DNA of 64,000 nucleotides from Rhizophagus irregularis. Lineage: Eukaryota > Glomeromycota > Glomeromycetes > Glomerales > Glomeraceae. The position numbers and the translations under genes were made by a program. The stretch lies in NCBI RefSeq assembly GCF_026210795.1, contig NC_089429.1:6419001-6483000 (forward strand). Reading direction: 5' to 3'. The first letter of the stretch is position 1. Each line of letters starts with the position of its first letter. Shown in pieces: positions 11,621 through 22,279 of the stretch. The notes beneath the pieces are model-generated. The model saw nothing but the letters and a program-made list of their open reading frames with translations. It did not search any database and had not been told where the DNA came from.

Positions 11621-12173
11621 AGTGTTTCAATCCGTTTATCCGCAATCCGTATCCGTGGACGAATATCCGCTATTTACGGTTATATCACTAACGGATCCTA
11701 GTGGATCGTAACGGATTTGTATCACTAACGGATTATATATTATAATGAAAAAAATTTTTTTTTATTATCAGCTTTCTAATTCGTTAGATCCTTTGGTTCT
11801 TCGACCACCTGGACTTTGGAGACAATAGTTAGGTTAACTTTTTTATTTCTTTTCTTCGTTACTTTTTTTTTGTTTCTTTTCACTAATTTCATTTTTCTTC
11901 TTTTAAGTCCTTCATTTTATTATAAAGAATGGTTATCTATGTCTAATACAATTATAGCTATTAAACAAAAGAAACTATCTGGTAAAAAGAACTAGAAACT
12001 CATCCCGACGCAGGACCTCACCCTTCGGGTAGCACCATTTTAACAGTAAATCTACCCTACTGAGAAAATTCGGCCCGCGTTTCCACAGTTACATGGGTAG
12101 CGTAAATAGGTGTTGCGTTCTAACCAACTGAACTAACCGGGCGATAACGGATTATCCGCGGATTGAAACACTA
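11621..12173. mobile_element. 553 bp non-autonomous element with TAGTGTTTCAATCCG inverted ends
   Basis: The left end TAGTGTTTCAATCCG (11621-11635) is exactly inverted at the right end CGGATTGAAACACTA (12159-12173). Next to each end are ATCCGC/GCGGAT-type subterminal repeats, and at 11640-11740 there are several AACGGAT direct repeats. The TAGTG start is typical of hAT-type ends, but no matching 8 bp duplication is visible (AATAATCG on the left, ATAGCACA on the right). There is no coding capacity. It contains a tRNA-like segment, listed separately. Confidence 0.65.
12000..12142 (-). other. tRNA-like / SINE-like segment
   Basis: On the minus strand, GCCCGGTTAGTTCAGTTGG followed by TTAGAACG (about 12142-12116) has the form of a tRNA 5' acceptor strand, D-arm and A box. 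GGTCCTGCGTCGGGATGAG (about 12020-12002) could be a decayed T-arm and B-box region, but the spacing of about 100 bases is too long for a normal tRNA, and no standard anticodon stem can be drawn. A tRNA-derived SINE head or a tRNA pseudogene captured inside the TIR element is the best reading; I do not call a functional tRNA. Confidence 0.35.
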
Positions 12174-12425
12174 ATAGCACAGCCTCACGAAAAATCACGT
12201 GACTAACTTTCTGGTCAACTCATTTTTACTATTGGGTTAACAAAATTTTATTTTTGATGTATTTTTTGTCACGTAATCAATTTCTTTTAAGCAATTTCGT
12301 GATATTATAAATTATATGCAAGTCAATCTCACATAGTATATCTGTTAAAAGTATAGTACTTATATGCCAAAATAACCTAATGTATTAAAAATGCTTCATA
12401 TTTTAAGAAATGTCATTATTAACAT

Positions 12426-12533
12426 CCTATAAAAAATTTTCTGGGAAAAATTCTGATAAATGATCATTTTTTTAGTTTTCATTACAAAAAACTCCGATAG
12501 TATGTGATCAATTTTCTAAAAAAATTTTATAGG
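12426..12533. mobile_element. 108 bp MITE, CCTATAAAAAATTTT family
   Basis: CCTATAAAAAATTTTCTGG at the left is mirrored by TCTAAAAAAATTTTATAGG at the right. The interior carries the family marks TGATCATTTTTTTAGTTTTC and ACTCCGATAGTATGTGATCA. Related copies occur at 29736, 30160 and 30822 and as fragments at 448 and about 30584. No target duplication could be fixed. Confidence 0.65.
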
Positions 12534-13304
12534 GACAAGTTAGACACCATAACAGGGAGTTCCAAACAGTCCCATGAACGAAAAAGAAAAACGCTGTGCT
12601 AATCCTCAGATTATCCTATCGTTCAGCGGTGTAGAACTAGTGCCCGTCATAAAGACGTTTTGCCACCACTAGCTACAAAAATATATTTATTATTAAAATC
12701 GATAAAAATTATAAAATTAGTAAAATGATAAATTCAAAAAAGACGATATTTCTAATTAATAATATTAAAACCAATTAAAATAATAATTTCTAAAAGATGT
12801 CATATCTGCATTTCGTCACGATTATGTAGATCATTTCAAGGTACTAATCTCGTAATTAAATCAAATAACCCGATCCTCTAATCTTAACAAAAAAAATCTT
12901 AACGTCATTACGGACGCAGTACATTTCAACCACTATACACTTAAACTAAATATAATACTGCGCCCCAAAATTAATAATTTCACTAGATAATTTCGGCCCT
13001 TACAGCGGGAATCCCGTTTAAAAATTAATCCGGCGTATCGAGTTCTGACTTGTATTTCTTTAATTCTAATGCGAAATTTTTATTTTATTTTAATTTTTGT
13101 ATTCATGACTTAAAATTTAATAAATCTTGAATGATTTATTTATTTATTTATTTATTTTTTAAAATAAAAAATTATAATTATCTAATTTCATCATATAATT
13201 GAAAAAATGATCATTTTCAGTTAAAAATTGAAGTTCTCTATATAATATGAACCAATCACTATTAATAATTTAATCTAAATGATAAATTTCAATTAATCAT
13301 ATAG
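12534..13304. other. Spacer with a dispersed-repeat trace
   Basis: No supported gene. About 12987-13002 carries the reverse complement of TAAGGGCCGAAATTAT, also seen at about 1632. A short (TTTA)n microsatellite lies at about 13133-13160. Confidence 0.4.
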
Positions 13305-13785
13305 GCGTTTTTTAACAAACAGATTGGATGAATAACTGAACAATCATCATAAATTCACTATTTGTAATTTGAAATAAATTCTTCGCCCAATTACGATAAT
13401 TGCCATCTATATTTAAATATTCCATTTAACTAAGAAAACTATTCCAATTTACACGTAAATCATTTGTACTAAACACGGCGTTATATAATTCTTGCTTCAT
13501 TGCCTCTATCTTAACTTGGTAATCCTCCGATTCATCTTTGGATTCAAATACGAAACTAACCTTAATATTCTTTTACAAAATTAATGTTTCAAACATTTAA
13601 TAATGTTGACTTAACTTGTCAAAATAAATTTTTTGTAGACGTCGTGGGATAAATCGAGTTGGTAAAGTGTAAATAATGTGAATTACGTTTTGTGATTTGA
13701 CATGACTGTTTTTTTGAACAGATGAACAGATGATCAAGATTGTAAATAATTCGTGTGGAATTTGCCCAACGTTCTGAGTTGCCAC
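13305..13785 (-). pseudogene. Decayed gene of unknown family
   Basis: One minus-strand frame runs from about 13785 to 13305, broken by only two in-frame TAA codons before its end. It contains coherent coding blocks such as PHELFTILIICSSVQKNSHV, VSFVFESKDESEDYQVKIEA, MKQELYNAVFSTNDLRVNW and YRNWAKNLFQITNSEF. Further down, in a shifted frame, is SDWFILYRELQFLTENDHFF (to about 13180). Codon use and amino-acid mix look like real protein, and the breaks look like decay. I do not recognise the family. Confidence 0.5.
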
Positions 13786-13829
13786 GAAAAATAATTAAAG
13801 TTAAATAATAAATTTTTGTCTTTTTATTT

Positions 13830-14015
13830 CACTTCACTCCCAAACCGCTAAAACCAGTCATCCATGTAATACCAAAACAGTAACCCTCGAAAGGAGATAC
13901 GAGCCGAAGCCCATGTAAAGTTGAGGTATTAGCTTCTCAAATGTGGCCAGCAAATGAGCAGGACACGGGTGACATCGATCCTGGTAAAAGATCCACCATC
14001 TATTTAAAAGAAAAC
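13830..14015. other. GC-richer island without an open frame
   Basis: About 180 bases with normal base composition in an AT-rich setting. A possible small hairpin is CTCG-aaaggagata-CGAG near 13887. A shifted minus-strand reading gives HLLATFEKLIPQLYMGF, which may be chance. Candidate explanations are an unrecognised repeat or an RNA gene. Confidence 0.25.
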
Positions 14016-14504
14016 TAAAAATTATGGGATTGGAACAGGCTGGTAAATCATCGGAAAATTGCTGTAAGTCTTTTCTATAAATGTTGAATAATCTGATAAC
14101 CTGATTAACTATTTAGAAATTACGGCACGAAAAATAATTACATATAAAAATCCACCCTTTTTATTCATTAGACTTTACATTATATATAAATTATAAAAAT
14201 ACAAATATACTCTATTTTAAAGGTGGAAAACAAAAGTGCGGAGAAACAACACATATAAATTCTAAAAATATGAATATACCTACTTTAAAGATGGAAAACA
14301 AAAAGGTGCGGAGAAAAAAACCCACAAGTTATCAGATTAAGAATACCTGGCACATGATGTTTTATGTGAATTGGTTTTACCTAGTTGTAACTTTTATGGT
14401 TAAAAAATGTACCGTAGCATGTTTCTTCATATTCGCCTGATGCACGTCTGAAATTGGCTCAGTTTACGTGGTCGTATTCTTTTTTTTTATTTTATTTTTT
14501 CGTT

Positions 14505-14765
14505 TTAGGAACATTGTTATTCTTTATTTTATTAGAAACAGCCTCTTGAACTTTAATGGGCGAAATAGAGGTATTTATTTTTATTTTTTACATTTTATTT
14601 TTGTTTTAGGAACGTTACTAACGTTACTAACTGAACGTTCCTTTTTCCTTATTTTTTTTTTAGGAACAGCCTCTTAAACTTTGAAATTGGGCGAAATGAA
14701 GGTATTTCTTTATTTTTTTACATTATATTTTTGTTTTAGAAACATTACTAATTATTTTTTCTCTA
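14505..14765 (+). repeat. Tandem duplication of an exon-intron-like module
   Basis: The block GAACAGCCTCTTGAACTTT (AAACAGCC in the first copy), then GGGCGAAAT, GAGGTATTT, a T-rich tract and TTTTGTTTTAGGAAC, occurs twice (starting about 14537 and about 14663), with a partial third GTTTTAGAAAC end at about 14735. Each unit has a GTATTT donor-like and a TTTTAG acceptor-like sequence. The short exon-like parts do not give an open protein. It may be a decayed gene fragment that duplicated. Confidence 0.4.
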
Positions 14766-15111
14766 GATCGTAATTTGTTCTTTAGTTTAAAAATTTATAT
14801 CAATTAGTAATAGATATATATTTCTCTTAAACTTGTGTGATTTGTTAGCAATCTCATTAATTTGAAAATAATTTGCAGTAATATATTTTAAATTACGACA
14901 AATAATTCTATTTAAAATATAAAGTATTATAAAACAATTTATTTCAATCTAAAATTTCTATTAAAATCCTCATTTTTTAAGCAAAATTTACAATATATCA
15001 ATCAATTTTTATTAAAATTTCGTATAATTTCAAAGAGCAACTTTTACATATACCATAAAAGATGGGTTGATTAATAAAAAAAAAGGTTTATATAGAAGTA
15101 CAATTGTTGTA

Positions 15112-15742
15112 GGTGATCGGACACTTTTTTCGGGTTACGGTACATTTCGCCGAAACCCATTTCGCCAAAGCCATTTCACCGAAGGGACGTTTCGCCAAAA
15201 GTGCATTTTATCGAATCCAAATGGACATTTCTCCGAAAATGGTAGCGATTAAAATTTTAATAAAAAATATTCGTCGCGCAATAAAAATAAAATAAAATTA
15301 TTTTTAGATTTTTTTTTTTTCGGGATAATATCACTTTAGCATTCAAGTAACTGCTGATATTAATTGTTAAGAAATAAATACATTTATTCACGAAAAGTAA
15401 GTAAAAAAAGACTATAAATATATTATAAACAACGAGATAAATTTAATAAAAATCAGCTAATTCAAAATTTTTCTAGAAAACATTTCTTTATGTATTTAAT
15501 ATAAAAACAATAAACTAACCAAATGGAATAAATAATTTTTCGGCGAATGTTCATTCGATAAAATGGATTCGGCGAAATGGAATTCGATGAAATGGGGTTT
15601 CGGTAAAATGGTATTTCGGCGAACGTCCTTTCGGCGAAATATCCTTTCGGTGAAATATCCCTTTGGAGAAATGGCTTCGGCGAAATTGGTTTCGGTGAAA
15701 TGGACTTCGGAGAAAAGTCCGGATACCCTTTTCCGAGCACTG
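15112..15742. mobile_element. 631 bp foldback element built from TTTCGCCGAAA-like units
   Basis: The left arm (about 15112-15245) repeats units such as CATTTCGCCGAAACC, CATTTCGCC and CATTTCACCGAAGGG. The right arm (about 15540-15742) carries about twelve of the same units inverted (TTCGGCGAAATGG, TTCGGTGAAATGG and so on). The ends are imperfect inverted repeats (GGTGATCGGACACTTTT on the left; on the right, read inward, CAGTGCTCGGAAAAGG) and both are flanked by TA. The middle is AT-rich and non-coding. TA flanks and CAGTG ends resemble Tc1/mariner non-autonomous elements. Open frames across the arms only reflect the repeat period. Confidence 0.65.
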
Positions 15743-16064
15743 TATATATAGTATTAACCTTACGAAAAGTAATATCTATAAGGGAGAGCCATTGCTGCCT
15801 CCCTCCGCTTATAGCGATAAAAAGAGAGTCTTCAGTAGTAAGGCTTAATATAGTCATAAAAAAATAAACGGTATTAACTGAATAAAAAAAATTGTAATAT
15901 TTTATGATACATACTAATGAAAACTTAAATATATGAAAAAAATTTAATATTTATTCATTAATTAATTTGCCCATACATGTAATGTAATAGCTAAAATGAA
16001 ATGAAGAAATAGAATCTATAATTTATAAAAAACTGTACTTTTTAAAATTTAAAAAAAAAAACTA

Positions 16065-17181
16065 TCAAAATTTAAAAAAGATCTTATATAAAGTTCTAAT
16101 TCTCAAAAATTCAGTATAAATTTCTAATAAAGTTATATTGAAATTTTCATAATCTTCTAAATTTGCCGAAATTTCTTTAAATTCTTGAGATCGATAAACC
16201 TCCTCAAAATTTATTGCCATAAAATTTAAAACTGGTTTTTTTAAGTCATTATAGTTTGGGACTAAATTAAACATAATTTTTGATACATTTGAGATTGTTA
16301 ATTCGTCTAAAATCCTAGTTTTTGCTCGTTCTCGAAGATCTAATAAAACATATTGATCCGCTAAACGAAATAATTCTATAGCGATAGAATCATCATTATC
16401 TTCATTAGTCCATTGAATTTGATTTGTGTAAAAGTATTTGAGCATGGCAGAAATTGTAATTGGGCTATATGTTGAAATTTGAATCCGATGTTTTATTTGA
16501 CATGTCGAATTATTAAGTGTTGATTCGAACCAATGACCTGATAACATTTTCTCAAAATATTCGGATCTTTTGGAAAGTATTGAACTACATGCATAGAATT
16601 TTTCACCTTGTACATCAAATTCTACGTCAGCCGATTGAAAATTAAATAAATGTTCTTTCCATGCGTCTATAAGATCCTTTGGAATAGGTTCAGGATAATA
16701 TGTTTTGCTTTGATTATATTCAATGTTATCAAAATTAGCTCCAATTATCAATTCTCCATTTTCAAGTGAAGATTTTCTAATTGCATAACGATATCCAGGA
16801 TCTATATTAAAAAAGACATAAATTTAACGATTAGAAAAAGAAAACTAAGTGTGAAAAGAAACACCAAATATTACCATTATCAATAGGGGTACCAGGAGGT
16901 ATAGCAAAGCTTTTACTATAAAGTTCAATGATTTGATTATCATTTCTAATTTCTTTTGCGAATAAATTGAAAGTTAATTTTGAACGTTCTCCCCAAATAA
17001 TTTCATCTTGATTTGCAACTGGCTGTAAATAAAGTCCATAATAGTCATCGTCTTCAAGAAGTATAAATATTCGCCAAAACATATTATTTGTACCAAAAAT
17101 AGGACTATAATAATCTTCTTCTATTTCAAGCGATTTAGGTAAATTTACTTGATAAGTTAATTTTGGAGTTATTTGAGACAT
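16065..17181 (-). CDS. MATH-BTB domain protein (two exons)
   Basis: Minus-strand gene: exon 1 at 17181-16875 (ATG at 17181), a 73 bp GT-AG intron at 16874-16802, exon 2 at 16801-16065; joined length 347 residues. The splice keeps the frame (…TPIDNG then PGYRYAIRKSS…). Residues about 5-125 form a divergent MATH-like domain (FWRIFILLEDDDYYGLYL, LTFNLFAKEIRN). Residues about 155-265 are a BTB domain (SADVEFDVQGEKFYACSSIL, RSEYFEKMLSGHWFES, MLKYFYTNQIQW, LADQYVLLDLRERA). The C-terminal about 80 residues are helical, as in SPOP-type proteins. Such proteins link substrates (MATH side) to Cullin-3 (BTB side). This family is expanded in Glomeromycotina. No frameshift or stop is seen; the last few residues (YKIFFKF) are Phe/Lys-rich, so the true 3' end could involve another intron. 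Confidence 0.85.
16802..16874 (-). other. Intron of the MATH-BTB gene
   Basis: 73 bases with a GTAATA donor and an ATATAG acceptor on the minus strand. Removing it joins the MATH-like and BTB parts in frame; reading through it hits stops. Confidence 0.8.
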
Positions 17182-17428
17182 TTTTTTTTCTTTGGTATTT
17201 TTGGATTAATCCAAAAAGGCTCTTTATAACAAACATTTTGTGAAGGCTTGTCAATAGAAAAGCAATTTACTAATTTATTCCGTGTTTTATCGCTCCATGT
17301 TACTTCCGTAAATATCATATTCCCGGAATTTATAGCCTCAAAGCATGAAATTATCCAAGTTCAGTTGCTTGGTATTCACGGAGATTTTACGTGAATTACT
17401 GAATTACGGATAAAATTTGAACATTAGC

Positions 17429-17511
17429 CCTGTTCAAAAATCCAAGCTCATATTGCATATATATTCAATTTCGAAACATTCGGATCAATTTTTTTAATCA
17501 ATTTGAACAGG
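17429..17511. mobile_element. 83 bp MITE-like inverted repeat
   Basis: CCTGTTCAAA at the left and TTTGAACAGG at the right are a perfect 10 bp inverted repeat around an AT-rich core. The flanks (ATTAGC, ATTATTGC) are similar but not a clean duplication. It lies about 250 bp upstream of the MATH-BTB start. Confidence 0.45.
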
Positions 17512-17937
17512 ATTATTGCTAAATATCAACCTGCTGGTGATTGTCATCTCACCAGAATTAGGATAGAATTTTGGGCAGAATTAAAAATGTCATGAAACTC
17601 CGCTCGCACTCGGTGATTGATCACCACACTGTGATTTTTGACATTTTCTACAGGATAAATTTATTAAATTGCTTTTATCTTTCGTAATTTTGATGCAAAG
17701 CATTTTAGCTTCGGATAAATTTTCCTCGTTCAATAAGTTATAGTAGTAATATTTTATAAACTTAATATAAGTTCTTCTATAAATTAATTCTAATTTCCTT
17801 GGCTTAGAGAAAGCAAAGATGGGCTTATTGGTGTAGGCTGTGTTTACCACAAAATTCAAAAAAAAAAATTTGGACAAATTCAATTTGAGATGATGAGAAG
17901 GAATGTGAGAAAGTTTTACCATCACTGATGCTGATGC

Positions 17938-18063
17938 TGATGTGGCTTTCAATGTGGCTGCACAGCCTTCTGCAACAAAGCATGATTTTACATATTATTT
18001 GACTTTGACTTTAATCATGCAACGATTGCAACATATGTACTAATCTAAGGTAAAGCCACATCA
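17938..18063. repeat. Candidate small inverted-repeat element
   Basis: TGATGTGGCTTT (17938-17949) is perfectly inverted as AAAGCCACATCA (18052-18063), with ATGATTTTA/AATCATGCAAC arms inside. This is probably a small MITE; no target duplication is evident. Confidence 0.35.
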
Positions 18064-18245
18064 TGTATCAAAAAAATGCCGATATAAATTATACGTTTAA
18101 ACCTATAGTGAGAGATTTGAGAGTACTAAGCCTCAATGATGATGAAATGATACAAAAAAAAGTTAACGAAATCACAAATTTTTTTTTATTTGTAGTAGCT
18201 TCATTTGATTGGATATTCGTATCAATTTTTATGAGAAAAAAATAA
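18063..18245 (+). CDS. Possible small ORF or exon remnant
   Basis: A 60-codon frame starting at an ATG. The first two thirds (MYQKNADINYTFKPIVRDL, VLSLNDDEMIQKKVNEIT) look coding-like and the tail is Phe-rich and random-looking. There are no homologous features nearby, and this could easily be a gene fragment or chance. Confidence 0.2.
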   Translation: MYQKNADINYTFKPIVRDLRVLSLNDDEMIQKKVNEITNFFLFVVASFDWIFVSIFMRKK

Positions 18246-18603
18246 ACATTTCTCTTTTAAAATTACATCAATTACGACAATAACGGCAAAAATTCGTTTT
18301 ATTTAATTTGGCAAAAAAATCGCTAAATATGGCAAAATATTACACACAGCACAATTAAAGAGAACAAGAATTTATATAAAAGAGAAAACGAGATATTATT
18401 TAGTCGTGGTAATTTTTCGATAAGTAAATACGAGTGGTAAAAAAGTACGATAACGTAACGTAAAAAAATAATAAACGAATTAATAACGAAAGGTTCTAAA
18501 ATAGCGATTTTAAAAATTTACTCTTAGAAATTTTTTTTTTTCTCATATACAAATATAAAAAATGCTTTTTTTAAAAAAAAATTCTTATAATTAAAAAAAA
18601 TAA

Positions 18604-18807
18604 CTGCCAAGCAGCGTGTAAAAAATCTCGGTCACTGGAAGATAAGGAATGTTGCATATTCCTATCGTCATCCTTCTGAATTTGCCCCGTTAGAAGAGCC
18701 AGTCTTCCATGTTTATCATTCGTTAGGCGCGGTAAGAAAATAACACGAAAAAATCCGGTTCACTGAACATATTCCAGTAGATTTTATACGCTGCTGCCAA
18801 GCAATAA
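18604..18807. repeat. Imperfect inverted repeat of about 200 bp
   Basis: The left arm CCAAGCAGCGTGTAAAAAAT is matched by the reverse complement of TTTTATACGCTGCTGCCAAG on the right, with CACTGG/CCGGTTCACTG sequences just inside. It may be a decayed MITE. Confidence 0.35.
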
Positions 18808-18879
18808 AATCTTATCTTATTTGGTGGTAAAGTTAATGATTTGATTTTCGGTGCAGGCGGCACGGGCGGTTTTGTAAAT

Positions 18880-19160
18880 GCAAATGAAAAGAGAGTGTGT
18901 CATTAATTTTTTTTTTTTTTTTTTATTTAAGAAATCGGGAGAATTGAGTGTCATTAAATTGTTATGAAAAGAGTGTCATTAATTTGTGTCATGAAAAGAG
19001 TGTTTTGTCATTTTTTTATTAGAAATCGGGAGAATTAAAAAGTCATTAAATTCATTAAATTTTTTTTTTTTTTTTATAGTTAGAAATCGGGAAAATTTTA
19101 AAAAAAAATTTTTATGAAAAGATTATATTAAATTTTTTTTTATTTTTTAATATTTTTTAT
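18880..19160 (+). repeat. Three-copy minisatellite with AGAAATCGGGAGAATT
   Basis: AGAAATCGGGAGAATT or close variants occur at about 18929, 19020 and 19081, alternating with ATGAAAAGAGTGTCATTAA and long T tracts. The period is roughly 60-95 bp and irregular because of T-tract length changes. Confidence 0.5.
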
Positions 19161-19636
19161 TTTTTTTATTTTATTTTTTTTTTTAGAAAAATTAAAAAAT
19201 TTTGAACACTTTTTATAACAATTCTTACAATTGCGTAATATATTACATCATACAAATTGTGTATACGCTTTTCCTAAAGATATTTAACAGCTTAATATCT
19301 GTGTCTCAAATTTTTGAATTATTAGACCAGTACTTTTGTGTTTATTTTATCATGCAATTGGTTCGAGGTTGTAGATTAGCGGAGTTTACTTTTTTTAAAA
19401 GGAGAGCGTGTTACCGTTATATAATTATTTTACAAACAAAAAGTAATATGATCATAACTTTTCGCAATTTTTATTTGATGTCGGAAAAACTCCAAATTAC
19501 AAATTACACAAACAATGACAAACCAATAAACAATCTTTTTTTAGACCAAATCCAATTTAGCAATTAATTATAAAATATTTATGGATTTTAGGAAGTCACC
19601 CGAATAACACAAAAATAATATTATTTATACTGTATA

Positions 19637-19818
19637 CACAGTGAAATTCGATATAATTAAACCATCCGTTCCATTAGTAAAATTTGTCAAAAATCCGTTA
19701 TATCAAGAATTTCGTTATATCGAGGGTAAATTAATTATGTTATCCGTTCCAGACCCCAATTCCGATATTTACTTACGATCCGTTATGTCGAGGTTTCGGT
19801 ATATAGAATTTCATTGTT
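19637..19818. mobile_element. TA-flanked MITE (mariner/pogo-like)
   Basis: The left CACAGTGAAATTC and right GAATTTCATTGTT ends are inverted repeats, each flanked by TA. Inside are several CGATATA/TATATCG and ATCCGTT repeats. The CAGTGAAATTCGATATAA start resembles ends of pogo-like elements. There is no coding capacity. Confidence 0.5.
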
Positions 19819-20302
19819 TATTAAAATATTCCAGTTTAAATTAGGTGTGGGAAAATAATAAATTTAATTTAACCATATTTCTGAAACGATATGGACAAAG
19901 ATTATGTTCAACATTTCTATAATTATCTATTGTAAAATTATCTTTGTTAAATGAAATATAAATTTTGTACTCCTCGGCCGTTATATCGTATTATGACGAA
20001 ATTCTATATTTCGACCTATTATTATTACTTTATATTGTATTGTTTATATTTTTGATTTATAATCATTTTTTTTTGATTAATAATATCATAGAGATTAAAA
20101 AATTACGTATAATGTTTACGATTCGGATATTCGTTATCCGGTTATGGATGAATTTGGATGACAATAAATTCTATTGTCACTAAAAATAAATATATTTAAT
20201 TTAATTTGAACATTTTTTTTTTGTGTACGTGTTTTATAAATTAAAAAAATCCAAAGTTCTGAAATGATACAAATGAAACAGAGATATCCGGTACAACGTT
20301 AT

Positions 20303-20830
20303 GTTTACCTCCTTAAAATTTGTATTATTTGGAGATGAAGGAGGAAATTTAAATAATGAACTCGAACATATAACAAGTAATAAATTATGGCCAGGAAAAT
20401 ACTTTTTTAAGAGATAATGACTTTAATTTTGACAAAAGAAAAAATGATGGCGCTAAAAGTACAAGATAAAATATAAATTCAAGCCACAAGATAACATGGA
20501 ATTAGTAATTTACCATTATAATGGTAAACGTCTAATCTTATGATATTGCGTCATTTACTACGATATTATTTTATTACGGGTAAAGATAACATGCGGGCCG
20601 ATTCCTTTGTTATTTAAACATAATTATGGTTCGTTTTTTAATTCTAATTTTATTTTCATCCAGAAAAAAATATTTAACATAGACGGTTAAAAAATGTTTT
20701 GTAAGTTCAAGATTCTCTTGAAATTCCGGTAGATTTCTTAACAACGAATTTAGAAGCATTTAAAGTTGAACTTATATCAAAGTTATTACAAATAGTTTTC
20801 TTCCTAGTTCAATTATAAGCGTAATTAAAA
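20303..20830 (+). pseudogene. Weak coding remnants of unknown family
   Basis: A 38-codon frame from the ATG at 20303 (SLKFVLFGDEGGNLNNELEH, NKLWPGKYFFKR) and, in another frame at about 20712, DSLEIPVDFLTTNLEAFKVE followed by LISKLLQIVF look like real protein in an otherwise random-looking stretch. The pieces may belong to one decayed gene. No family was recognised. Confidence 0.3.
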
Positions 20831-20873
20831 ATTTAAGCTTGTAGAACCACCATTATTAGGGTCGCGTTTAACT

Positions 20874-20935
20874 CTCCGACAATTACTTCACCGACATCAT
20901 TTCACCGACAAACGTTTCACCTCACCGACATATAT
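20874..20935 (+). repeat. Single arm of TTCACCGACA-type units
   Basis: AATTACTTCACCGACATC, ATTTCACCGACAAACG and TTTCACCTCACCGACA follow each other after GGGTCGCGTTTAACTCTCCG. The spacing and core (TTTCRCCGA) resemble one arm of the foldback element at 15112-15742, but no opposite arm is seen. Confidence 0.4.
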
Positions 20936-20939
20936 AAAA

Positions 20940-22275
20940 AATATTTTTACATATATCTTTATATGAAATGGGGATTTTTTTTGTTAGTAACACGTATTTC
21001 TTAGTTAGATTTAATAAAATACAAAAAAACTACTACTATAGAGAAATTGATTTAGCTTAATTATAAAAGTACTTTTCACAATATATTTTTTTGTCGTGAT
21101 GACGCGAAATTTATATTAAATTACATATATAAAAAAAATAAAAAATACAATAGATATAACTATATGTTATTCTATCTATCTACTAACGGAAGTAAGTATC
21201 AATATTTACTTATTAGATCTAAACTAAATATCTAAATAAAAAGTTTTTATAATAAAATATCTCGCATTATTACGAGTAGTTCCTCTTTCAAGTTTATTAT
21301 AAGCAAAATTTTGTTCCAATTGATGGTAATAGCAACTGAAAATTAAAAGAGATGAGAAGATTACGTTAAGCAGGAATGATAATATTTATAATAAATCAGC
21401 AAATTTGAAACGTTATTTAATTTCGTTGGAAAAAAGCAAGAAATTACTTATTTTTGCCATTTGTTTTGGTTTAATTTTTAATAAAAATTTTTTATTTACA
21501 TTAATTGATTTATTCTATTATTTGGCAATTTATTTACTTATTACTAAAGTATTACATCTTCGTTATTATAAATCTAAAAAGTATTTGCTGTATAACTAGG
21601 ATAAACGGAAACTCGTAATTATAAATCACGTGTTACAAGTAAATACAAAATATAAAAGGAAATAAGCAGGGTAGTTTGGTGGAAAATTACATGGGTTACA
21701 GTCGCTCAATAATGGTTAAAAAATTTCAATTTTCTAATGGATTTTGGAATTTAACACTGGATTAATTGTGAGAATATCGATACTGTTCTCAATTTTCTTG
21801 ATTTGGATTTTGCAATTTCAGTTATTAATTAAACTCATAAATTAATTAACCAAATTTTTAATAATTTTAAATTTTTTAAAATAAGATGAATTTAAAATAC
21901 TAATATTATTTTTTACATTAATATAACCTAATTTTTTTTTTATTTTATAGATATTCATGTCTTAATTATTTTCGAAACCATACTTCTATATATTAGCATT
22001 TGCACGCACCGTGTAAGGAGACTAATTTAAATATTTTATTTTATGTAGGTTTGTGTTGCTCAGAAATTCTATGATATTGAGATTAAAGATTCTAGAGTTG
22101 CTAACAAATGTGACACTTAATATTGAATTTAAGTGCGATTTTGATCCCACTTCTAATGATAATCCATTTCTTCAGATAAGTTGTTATAATACGGATTGAA
22201 AATTATTAACAATGATCCATAAATTTAAAAAGAAAAAAACATAATTAATTCATATTAAATTGAATAATTTCATTT
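20940..22275. other. Spacer with no recognised gene
   Basis: AT-rich sequence. A 64-codon hydrophobic frame near 21405-21599 has no ATG start and is not supported. Nothing else stands out. Confidence 0.45.
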
Positions 22276-22279
22276 GAAC

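Noticed and set aside
12000-12142. Functional tRNA gene
   Set aside because: The A-box-like part is good, but the anticodon stem cannot be drawn and the spacing to any B box is too long; kept only as tRNA-like.
11613-12181. 8 bp target duplication for the 11621-12173 element
   Set aside because: The flanks AATAATCG and ATAGCACA do not match, so superfamily assignment is left open.
15067-15857. Open frames rich in FAE/ISPK peptides
   Set aside because: They are translations of the TTTCGCCGAAA unit arms of the foldback element.
17590-17952. 120-codon minus-strand frame
   Set aside because: No ATG at its start, no conserved blocks, Tyr/Lys-rich random composition; it overlaps a candidate inverted-repeat element.
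19202-19567. 121-codon plus-strand frame
   Set aside because: No ATG near its beginning and no recognisable motif; composition fits chance in AT-rich sequence.
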